Shown: positions 1-7,200 of the stretch, in pieces
How the letters are laid out: every line of letters begins with the position of its first letter
Position numbering within the stretch: position 1 is the first letter of the stretch
Assembly (NCBI GenBank): GCA_902766515.1
Contig: CACXEB010000338.1
Location: 1 to 12,231 of the forward strand
Source: an uncultured Eubacteriales bacterium
Lineage (GTDB): Bacteria > Bacillota_A > Clostridia > Christensenellales > Aristaeellaceae
DNA length: 12,231 bases
Direction: 5' to 3'
The notes under the pieces: generated by a model
The model's database searches: none
What the model was told of the DNA's origin: nothing
Seen by the model: only the letters and a program-made list of their open reading frames with translations
Program-made: the position numbers and the translations under genes

Positions 1-291
1 CACCTGAACGGGGTCGAAGTGACCGTGAACGGAGCCGCGCAGACCATCCCGTGCGACGGTCTGTTTGTCGCCATCGGCCTGGTGCCCGAAAATGAAATGT
101 TCCGCCCTCTGGCGGAACTGAATGAGTATGGTTATTTCGACGCGGACGAGCGCTGCCTGACCCGGACCGCGGGCCTGTTTGTGGCCGGAGACTGCCGATC
201 CAAGCAGATCCGCCAGCTGACGACCGCTGTCGCAGACGGTGCGGTCGCGGCGCTGGCGGCAAGCCGTTACCTGACCGCCGCTACAGCGTAA
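1..291 (+). CDS. trxB: Thioredoxin reductase, C-terminal part (5' end outside window)
   Basis: Only the last 96 codons are visible; the frame is open from base 1. FAD/NAD(P)H-dependent reductase that transfers electrons from NADPH to thioredoxin in the cytoplasm. Seen in the sequence: a GLFVAIGLVPENEMF segment, which matches the conserved (G)xFxAIGxxPNTxxF stretch closing the NAD(P)-binding domain, and then GLFVAGDCRSKQIRQLTTAVADG, the family's FAD-binding GD motif plus the RQ...A..DG helix that contacts FAD and dimerises. The Cys-x-x-Cys redox motif would lie upstream of the window, so a ferredoxin- or other flavin-dependent TrxR-like protein cannot be excluded. It ends in TAA and overlaps the convergent birA remnant by 11 bases. 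No intrinsic terminator is visible after it. Confidence 0.85.
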   Translation, partial: HLNGVEVTVNGAAQTIPCDGLFVAIGLVPENEMFRPLAELNEYGYFDADERCLTRTAGLFVAGDCRSKQIRQLTTAVADGAVAALAASRYLTAATA

Positions 292-737
292 GCGCGTCCA
301 CATGAATACAGATCTCGCCTGAATCCAGCACCATCGTATCGCCGGTATCCAGACGCACGATCAACCGCCCCTGGCCGTCGATGGCCTGGCCGGTCCCATG
401 ATAGAGCCTGCCTTCCCGTGAAAAGGAAAGCAGGCTTTTGATTGCGATTGAGCGGGCGCGGCAGCAGTCCGGCTATCCGGTGGTATCTTGATCAGGATCC
501 CCGCCACCTTTTTTCCCGCGAGATACAGAAATATGTCCCATCCGCCCGCGTCCCGCGGTCTGCGTTTCCGCTGCGATCAGCAGGGGGCCGCGTCAGCGTC
601 CGGGCGCGTTTCTTTCCTTCCATACTGGTGGAATCGATCCCGTTGAAAACGGCAACGTCCATGGTTTCACCGCAGGCGTGGCACCGTTCCGTGATCCGCC
701 CGGCGCTCAACGCCGGGACATGGGGCTCCCTGGCCAT
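281..737 (-). pseudogene. birA: Decayed biotin--[acetyl-CoA-carboxylase] ligase (frameshift plus two internal deletions)
   Basis: Biotin protein ligase attaches biotin to carboxylase subunits. Pieces of one ligase are found in all three minus-strand frames, in the correct order. From the ATG at 737 comes an N-terminal piece with VAVFNGIDSTS (family: FxxIDSTN). One base later in frame, from about 584, comes LLIAAETQTAGRGRMG, the ATP/biotin-binding GRGRxGR signature. A C-run at 583-587 with one base too many explains this shift. In the third frame, about 541-485, is DIFLYLAGKKVAGILIKI (family: NDIxxxGKKVAGILIE). Back in the second frame, about 430-281, is the C-terminal domain, GTGQAIDGQGRLIV ... 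LDSGEICIH. Roughly 60-70 codons are missing between GRGRMG and DIFL, and roughly 80-100 before the C-terminal domain. No HTH domain is seen. It follows anmK by 11 bases, as the last gene of that operon. Family match is strong; deletion sizes are estimates. Confidence 0.85.
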
Positions 738-748
738 ATCCGTGAGCC

Positions 749-1930
749 TTACTGGGTGATTTTGCCCATGACGACCGGGTGCGCGGCACCGGTCACGCGG
801 GGTACGTTATTGCTTTGGCCGTGCAGGCATTCATTGGCCAGGATCGCGAAGGCGATCGCTTCCTTGGCATCCGAATCGAACCCGATATCCTCATTGGTCA
901 GCACGGGAATCGGCAGCCGTTCTTTCAGGTCACGCATCAGCGTGAGGTTGTGCGCGCCCCCGCCGCCGACGATCAGCCGTTCCGGCCGTTCGGGGCAGCA
1001 GCGCTCCAGGGCAACGGCGACGCATTCGGCGGTGAACCATGTGACCGTCGCCAGGATGTCGCTATCCGTTAGGCCAAATTCATGGGCCCGGGCCAGCAGC
1101 CTGTCCACATAAGGTTCTCCGTACATCTCGCGCCCGGTGGTCTTCGGCGGCGCTTTCCGGAGAAACGGATCGTCCAGCATCCATTGCAGCAGCCGGTCAT
1201 CCACGTTTCCGGCCGCCGCCATCCCGCCGTTTTCATCCCAGCGCAGCCGACCGGCTGTCAGGCGGCTGACCGTCTGGTCGATCACCATGTTGCCGGGACC
1301 GGTATCAAACGCGTACACCTGGTCCAGCGTACAATTCCGGGGCAGGACTGTCAGGTTGCCGATGCCGCCGACATTCTGAAGGCCGACATGGCACGTTTCG
1401 CTGCGGTACAGCAGGTACTCCGTATAGGGTACCAGGGGCGCGCCCAGCCCGCCGGCCGCCATGTCCCGCACCCGGAAGTCGCTGATGACGGGACAGTCCA
1501 TTCCTTCCGCGATGACGGAGGCCTCGCCCAGCTGCAATGTCGCCTTCAGCCTGCATCCCAGATAGGTTTCCGGCACGGGAATATGGTACAGGGTCTGTCC
1601 GTGGCTGCCCACCAGGTCCACAGATCCGGCAGGGATCCCCGCCTGCGCGCAGACAGCCCGGCAGGCTTCCAGCGCCCGCTGTCCAAGCCAGAAATGGACC
1701 AGCGCCATTTCATGGGTGCCGCCTGCGTCCCCTTCGGCCAGCCGCAGCAGCGCCGCTCGCTCCGCGTCCGTGTAGGGGACGGACTCAAAGGCGACAAACT
1801 GCAGCCTGGTACCGGTACCGCTGCCGCTGATCCGGACAAGCGCCGCGTCCATGCCGTCCAGGGAAGTACCGCTCATCAACCCGATGACGGTCAGTTCCGG
1901 CCGGTTCATTATCTCTGTCAGCGTTCTCAT
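749..1930 (-). CDS. anmK: Anhydro-N-acetylmuramic acid kinase
   Basis: Phosphorylates and opens 1,6-anhydro-N-acetylmuramic acid to give MurNAc-6-phosphate, a cytoplasmic step of peptidoglycan recycling. The protein of 393 residues has the family's usual length. Visible motifs: GLMSGTSLDGMDAALV near residue 17 (ATP-binding, family hallmark), GSHGQTLYH, AFDTGPGNMVIDQ (contains the catalytic Asp of the family) and VGGGGAHN near the C-terminus. An in-frame TTG at 1951 overlaps the stop of the upstream gene, but the ATG at 1930 has a GGAGGG site a few bases upstream and is preferred; a further ATG at 1909 is possible. It sits 17 bases downstream of an S24 repressor gene and 11 bases upstream of the birA remnant, so the three form one transcription unit. 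No MurQ etherase or muropeptide transporter is in the window, so the rest of the pathway must be elsewhere. Confidence 0.95.
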   Translation of the reverse strand: MRTLTEIMNRPELTVIGLMSGTSLDGMDAALVRISGSGTGTRLQFVAFESVPYTDAERAALLRLAEGDAGGTHEMALVHFWLGQRALEACRAVCAQAGIPAGSVDLVGSHGQTLYHIPVPETYLGCRLKATLQLGEASVIAEGMDCPVISDFRVRDMAAGGLGAPLVPYTEYLLYRSETCHVGLQNVGGIGNLTVLPRNCTLDQVYAFDTGPGNMVIDQTVSRLTAGRLRWDENGGMAAAGNVDDRLLQWMLDDPFLRKAPPKTTGREMYGEPYVDRLLARAHEFGLTDSDILATVTWFTAECVAVALERCCPERPERLIVGGGGAHNLTLMRDLKERLPIPVLTNEDIGFDSDAKEAIAFAILANECLHGQSNNVPRVTGAAHPVVMGKITQ

Positions 1931-1947
1931 GCGCCCTCCCACTGCAT

Positions 1948-2784
1948 TCAATCCGCCTGGAACCGGTACAGGTCCTGTTCCGCCACGCGGCCGAGGACCT
2001 TGCCGATCAGGCGGACATCGTTGTCCGCGAACAGTTTCATCAGGCGATAGGAGCGGTTGTATGAATACAGTCCGCTTTTGCGGTACTCCTTGATGTACAG
2101 CGCGCCGTCAACGACAAAAATACCCACTTCGCCATAGGGCAGGTCATGCACATGCTTGACGTAGACCTGGTCGCCGTCATGGTAATCGGGCTCCATGCTG
2201 TCCCCATTCACACGATAGATGGTGTCCGCCTGGCGCGCGAGCCGGTTGTCCAGCACAAACACGCGTTCCACAGCCTCCGCCGGTTCAGCGGGCACGCCTG
2301 TCCCGGCCGCGGCGGACACCGCTTCGACCGGGAGCACCAGGCAGCGGCTCATTTCCTTCGCTTTCTGCCGCAGGCCGATGTCTTCGGCTGCCAGCTGCCT
2401 TGTCAGCTGAGCAATCGACTGCTGATGCGCCTTGCTGAGCATCCGGAAATCGCGTACAAGCGTCCTTTCCGTCTCCGGCGCCGCGGGATCGTGCTCGACC
2501 GCAAAAAAGACCGGCAGCGGGATCTGCAGCAGCGCGCACAGTTCCGGGATCGCGTCGATATCCGGCCTGGAAACCCCGTTTTCCCAGTTGGAAATCGTAT
2601 TCGTACTGTACCCGAGGGCGGCCGCGACGGTTTTCTGATCCATATCGAGCGCCTCACGGTATTTCCGGATCGTGTTTCCGTAATGAGTGGTCCGTTTTTC
2701 ATGGATCGGTACGGATTTTGTCTTTCTTGTATGCTCAAAAGAGGCGATTGCCTGCTCGTCATCCCTGATCCGGGCTTTCCGCAT
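1948..2784 (-). CDS. XRE-type HTH repressor with C-terminal S24 (LexA/CI-like) self-cleavage domain
   Basis: DNA-binding regulator of 278 residues. An XRE/Cro-CI helix-turn-helix spans about residues 35-92, with TVAAALGYSTNTISNWENG as the recognition region. The C-terminal half is an S24 peptidase fold: nucleophile Ser196 in GDSMEPDY and general base Lys232 in ALYIKEY, 36 residues apart. An Ala160-Gly161 bond in SAAAGTG lies 35 residues before the Ser, close to the LexA layout (A84-G85, S119, K156). The autocleavage apparatus is therefore complete by eye, and the protein could be inactivated by RecA filaments or another signal. Start: ATG at 2784, with GGAAGGGAG 7 bases upstream; an earlier in-frame ATG (2871) lies upstream of the promoter and is rejected. 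It is the first gene of the operon with anmK and the birA remnant. It is not a canonical LexA, which has a winged HTH rather than XRE; a phage-derived CI-like or domesticated regulator is the other reading. Confidence 0.9.
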   Translation of the reverse strand: MRKARIRDDEQAIASFEHTRKTKSVPIHEKRTTHYGNTIRKYREALDMDQKTVAAALGYSTNTISNWENGVSRPDIDAIPELCALLQIPLPVFFAVEHDPAAPETERTLVRDFRMLSKAHQQSIAQLTRQLAAEDIGLRQKAKEMSRCLVLPVEAVSAAAGTGVPAEPAEAVERVFVLDNRLARQADTIYRVNGDSMEPDYHDGDQVYVKHVHDLPYGEVGIFVVDGALYIKEYRKSGLYSYNRSYRLMKLFADNDVRLIGKVLGRVAEQDLYRFQAD

Positions 2785-2827
2785 GGTCTTACTCCCTTCC
2801 GGATCGGTTTCCCCCGTTCCGGGCGTT

Positions 2828-2856
2828 ATTCTACCATACCGGACGCCGCCGGTCAA
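2828..2856 (-). promoter_or_regulatory. Promoter of the S24 regulator-anmK operon
   Basis: On the minus strand, TTGACC (2851-2856) and TAGAAT (2828-2833) are separated by exactly 17 bases, with TGG before the -10 making an extended -10. Transcription should start near 2821, leaving a leader of about 37 bases before the ATG at 2784. No clear operator palindrome was found overlapping it. Confidence 0.75.
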
Positions 2857-3193
2857 CGGCCGGCCGGGCATCCGTCAGATGCCTTCCCAACACCCTCCAG
2901 CGCCCTGAAATGCGGGATTTCCGGCCTGATATGCCGATGAGGAAGTGGTGATGGCTTTTTTCAACTTTTTTTAATTTTTCGGAACATATGAAGATGACCT
3001 CCGTCTATAGGTAATGAAAGGCTGCCGCGCCATGCACGCCCGGCTCCGGCCTGTTTCCTTCGTTCTTGAAGCAAAATGTTTTCCCTATGGTATAGCCATT
3101 CAGGCAAAACTGTGGTATACTGTCATTGGAAACAACGTTAACTGCTGCCCAGCCACCATATTTCTCTGTCCGACCGGAAAAGGAGGTTCAATC
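2857..3193. other. Non-coding region between divergent operons
   Basis: No credible gene is present between the promoter of the S24 regulator and the start of the first exported-protein gene. A plus-strand frame is open from 3014 into the gene, but its first 60 residues look like translated leader DNA and precede a clean signal peptide, so it was not used. The stretch at 2955-2985 is strikingly T/A-rich against a GC-rich background, with runs of T. A promoter for the exported-protein operon lies at its right end. No riboswitch or RNA gene was recognised. Confidence 0.6.
3093..3121 (+). promoter_or_regulatory. Probable promoter of the exported-protein operon
   Basis: An extended -10, TGGTATACT (3113-3121), is preceded 17 bases upstream by TAGCCA (3093-3098), a 4 of 6 match to TTGACA. 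The start would be near 3128, giving a leader of about 66 bases. That leader contains a GTTAAC palindrome and ends in a strong AGGAGG site at 3181-3186. A second, weaker -10-like TATAGC lies at 3091-3096. Confidence 0.6.
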
Positions 3194-4216
3194 ATGAAAC
3201 GCATCTGTTTTCTGACCCTGCTGCTGGCGGTATTGATCATCTGTACCTGTGCGCTGGCGGACACGTATTATGTGTTTACGCCGAACGGGAAAACCCTCAA
3301 CCTGCGCAGTCCCGCCAACAACGCAGTCATCGGCAACATTCCCTACGGCACCAAGCTCGAAACGGACTCCAACCTGTCCACTGAAACGGCGGCCTATGTC
3401 ACCTGGGGCGGGAAATCCGGCTATGTCAAATGGCAGTTCCTCGTCAAGGATCCGCCGCCCTCCAAATCCGGTTCCACCGTCAAAGCCTCCCCGGCCAAGA
3501 CGACCGTCAAGACCGTACCGGGAGCGATGCTGCCGACGGACGGCGACGGAGACATCACCATCCAGGCCTACGGCGCTTATATTGAGTATACCTCAAAAAA
3601 GAACAGCGGGCAGTACAGCGCTGTATCCTTTGACAGCCCCGTCAAGGTCAAGGTGACCGCCAGCCTGCCGAAGGGAAAGACGATCGACTACTGGGTCATC
3701 GACGGCGTGCGCTATGACTTTAACCGGGTGCCCACTTACTTCACCCTGGATAATGTCACCGACAGCATCATCGTCGAAGCAGTTGCGAAGGGCCAGAGCA
3801 GCCAGACGCTGCTTTCCGCGGAGGCCATCCAGTCCATCCGCACCGGGGAAATCCTGATCGTGCAGACCATTCACGCGAAGCTCTGCCATGTCCGCAAGGA
3901 CCTGAAGGGTGCCGGCGGCTGGATCAAAATGTTCGATTTCACAGACAACTATGTCAACCGGGCGACCAACAGGACTGAGATCGGCGGCCAGGTGACCATC
4001 CGGGTCAAAGCGATCATTCCCAGCGGCAAGAAGATCAGCTACTGGAAATTTGACGACATGAAGATCGATTTCAACAAAAATGTGACGGAAATGCTCATCC
4101 ACACCCTGAACGTATCCAAGACATATCAGCCTGTGTTTACAAAAACAACGACGACCACCCAGACCAGGACGCCTGCGGAACCACCTACCCTTCTTGCACC
4201 CGGAGTATCCCGGTAA
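3194..4216 (+). CDS. Secreted SH3-domain protein with a duplicated C-terminal unit
   Basis: Exported protein of 340 residues, function unknown. Start: ATG 3194, with AGGAGG 7 bases upstream. Residues 1-22 form a signal peptide (KR, then a long Leu/Ile/Val core, then cleavage at ALA|D). There is no proper lipobox, since the residue before Cys17 is Ile. Residues 23 to about 84 resemble a bacterial SH3-like (SH3b) domain: LNLRSPANNAVIGNIPYGTKL and later GKSGYVKWQFL. A Pro/Ser/Lys/Thr linker follows to about 115. Then come two related units, about 118-197 and 211-316, each with an I-x-x-YW-x-x-D core: KGKTIDYWVIDGVRYDF and SGKKISYWKFDDMKIDF. A Thr-rich tail ends the protein, with no sortase motif or membrane segment. 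SH3b domains often bind cell-wall peptides, so wall association is an inference. It lies 44 bases upstream of the giant exported gene, almost certainly in the same transcript. Confidence 0.85.
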   Translation: MKRICFLTLLLAVLIICTCALADTYYVFTPNGKTLNLRSPANNAVIGNIPYGTKLETDSNLSTETAAYVTWGGKSGYVKWQFLVKDPPPSKSGSTVKASPAKTTVKTVPGAMLPTDGDGDITIQAYGAYIEYTSKKNSGQYSAVSFDSPVKVKVTASLPKGKTIDYWVIDGVRYDFNRVPTYFTLDNVTDSIIVEAVAKGQSSQTLLSAEAIQSIRTGEILIVQTIHAKLCHVRKDLKGAGGWIKMFDFTDNYVNRATNRTEIGGQVTIRVKAIIPSGKKISYWKFDDMKIDFNKNVTEMLIHTLNVSKTYQPVFTKTTTTTQTRTPAEPPTLLAPGVSR

Positions 4217-4260
4217 TTCACCATCACCCGGACTGACAACTATGACAGGAGGTTATCACC

Positions 4261-7200
4261 ATGAAAAAAACCAGATTGCCCGCACTGATGCTGGCGCTTC
4301 TGATGGCCGCGTCCATCCTGCTGCCCGCGCTGGCTGACGGCCCCAGCGGACCCAGCCCGTGGGACATCACGAAATTGCCCACCTGTACAGAACCCGGTGA
4401 ACGCGTACGCTGGGACGGCAACAGAATGGTCAAGGAAGCCATCCCGCCGACAGGCCATTCCTACGGTCCCGCGACGCTGATCAAGGAGGCTACCTGCCTG
4501 GAGCGCGCCCGCGAACAGGCGACCTGCAAGGTCTGCGGACATACCGCCTGGCAGTATACCGGCGACCTTGCCCCGCACACCTGGAGCGAATGGACCGTCG
4601 TCCAGGAACCCGCAGAGGATGTGTATGGGATCCGGAAGCGCAATTGCACGGTATGCGGCAAGGAAGAAACACAGGAATTCATTGACGCCGGCACCCAGAC
4701 ACTCCCGGCCCATGACGAATCCGAGCTCTCCATCGGTCTTGAGTCAAAGCTGGTGGACGACAGGGTTTATCACGCCAACGAAGACTATACATTTGAACTG
4801 ACATTGTCGAACAACTCGGACCAGACGCTTTACCTGGACTCCTATAACGATAGCCTGGACGGCGGCTGGCCCCAGTCGATGGACCCGTTTGAAACCTATA
4901 CCTGCTACCTGAAAGGCACGATTGACACGGCGGACTGCAATAAGGCCTACTACCAGGGCGGCATCCTGTTCAAGCCCCTCGAGGTCACCTATGTCGACAG
5001 CAATGATGCGCCCGCCGAGGCCAATACCGTCTGCCAGCTGCAGATTGCCGAGGCCGGACACCTGCGGGACCTCACGCTGGCGGCGTACGTTGTCGGCGGC
5101 AAAAAGGAGCCCTACTATGAAAACGACGTCATCACCTTCCACGTGACCGTCACCAATACCGGCACCATCCATCTGAACGACGTGTGCCTGTATAACGCTT
5201 ACGAAATGCCTGTGGGCCATGTGACGCTGGATCCCGGAAAGTCGTACTCGGAAGATTTCACCTATATCGTCACGGCGGACGACGCAAATGATGTGAACTT
5301 CGAAGTCCGCTTCGCGGCGCTCGGCAAAGATCCTATTTCAGGCATGGAGGTTTGGCCTGATGATGTATACATTGACCTGATTGCCGGTGCCCTCGGCCAT
5401 GAATCCGGCGGGTATCTGACGCTGGCCGGGACCGGCACGGCGCCTGAGATCGTCACCACCGGCACCGTCATTCCCGTCCAGCTGGTCGCCACCAATGAAG
5501 GCCTTGCTGAAGTAATCATCACCGGGCTGCGCTGCAACCCCATCGAAAGAAATTATATGGACAAGCACGACGAGGTGGAGGACGCCATCGTCACCACCGG
5601 TATCGGTTTCACCTGCAACTATAAAATCATCGTGACTGATGAAGACATTGAGGCCGGCATCGTTCAGCGTGATTTCATGATGGATTACATCTGGTATGAG
5701 GGCCCGGAACCGATCAAATGCATGACGAATACGGTCCAGCTGACATTCGATTTGACAGAATCGCATGACCATGCAGAACTGCTCCTGACCTGTGAGAGCT
5801 TCCCCGCGCCTGGTGCCGGCGTCGGCGATCAGGTAGGCGCCAAGTTCACGCTCCGGAATACCGGAAATGTGCCCGTGATGTTCAGCAACATTTTCAATTA
5901 CTACTATCCGGGCTGCAATGAACCGCAGGCCGGTGAAGATATCACCGAATGGTTTGACCACTTCAACGAAATCATGGATCCCGGCGACGAAATCACTGTC
6001 CATCAGTATACACATGTCGTCCCGCAGGATATGGAAGCCGGCGCCGTGGTACGCGAAGTCTATGCGGAGGGAACCATCGTATACGCCAACAGCGACGAAA
6101 ACACGATGTATTCCAACACGGCCCAAATGAAGATCCAGCTGACTGACGAGGAAGCGGCTGATCCCGTGACCATTGTGAAGGAACGTATCGGCGAGCCCAA
6201 GGATCCGTCCGGTTATCAGCTGAACGAAGTCATTCATTACAGCATGACCGTGACCAATACATCGGATACGGTGGTCACCGGACTCGCCGTAGGCGATAAC
6301 CTGCAGCTCGAAACACAGGAGAATTCGGTGATCGAGAGCAGGAAGGAGCTGCAGCCGGGTGAGTCCTGGACCGTGCCTTTCGACTATACGGTCAGCGAGG
6401 AAGGACTCAAGTTCGCCCCCACACTGTTCAATCAGGCCTGGGTGATTTACGGCGTACCCGGGGAAGACGAGGATTATATAACCTACTCCAACATTGTCAG
6501 CGCGCCGCTGTATGTCATCCAACGGCCGGATGATATCATCCTGCTCAAGCGCTGTGTAAACGATCCGGACAACCACCTGTTCTATCAGCCGGGAGAAAAG
6601 ATCAAGTACGAAGTGGAGATCCGGAACAACTCCAACGCGACGTACTCCTCCGTGACGATCTATGACCCGCTGGGGGCGGAGACCTATCCGTACGGCCTGA
6701 TCGGTAACTACACGAATGTGATGCCCGGCTTCACGGATATCATCACCTATGAATACAGCGTTACCTATCCGGACGCCGCCATCACCGGCATGGTCGAAAA
6801 CCAGGCAAGAGCGATTGCCACCGCGAACAACGTTGGATTTGAGGTCACCAGCAACAAGGTGATCCGTCCCGCCGGCCTGGAGGAAAAGCACGTCGAGCTG
6901 CTGATTACCAAGAAGGAAATCAGCACACCGGACAAGGAAGGCAAGTACGCCCTCGGCGAATGGATCGACTATGAGATCTATGTCAAGAACGTCGGCAATG
7001 TAATCCTCACCAACGTTGAAATCAGCGACACGCTGAAAACAGAAGATTATGGTGTCCTGGTTCTCCTGCCCCAGCTGCTGCCCGGGGAGGAGCATACGGA
7101 ACTCTTCAGCTACCAGGTCAGGGCTGAAGACATCTGCGAACCGTATGAGGTCTGGAACCATGCCATCGCCAACGCGCAGTTCGAAGACGGATGGCCCTAT

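Noticed and set aside
442..759. A 105-codon plus-strand frame and an 81-codon minus frame in the birA remnant
   Set aside because: The plus frame is a shadow. The minus frame is only the first piece of the broken ligase and reads nonsense after the frameshift, so it is not a separate gene.
1082..2050. A 322-codon plus-strand frame opposite anmK
   Set aside because: Antisense shadow of an unmistakable kinase, crossing into the next gene, with no motif.
2146..2940. A 264-codon plus-strand frame opposite the S24 regulator
   Set aside because: Antisense shadow running through the regulator's promoter; Arg/His-rich with no recognisable domain.
3014..3193. N-terminal extension of the SH3-domain protein
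   Set aside because: The extension would precede a normal signal peptide, and the strong AGGAGG site points to ATG 3194.
3237..3256. Possible lipobox near Cys17/Cys19 of the SH3-domain protein
   Set aside because: The residue before either Cys is Ile or Thr rather than Gly, Ala or Ser, and a good ALA|D signal peptidase I site follows at once.
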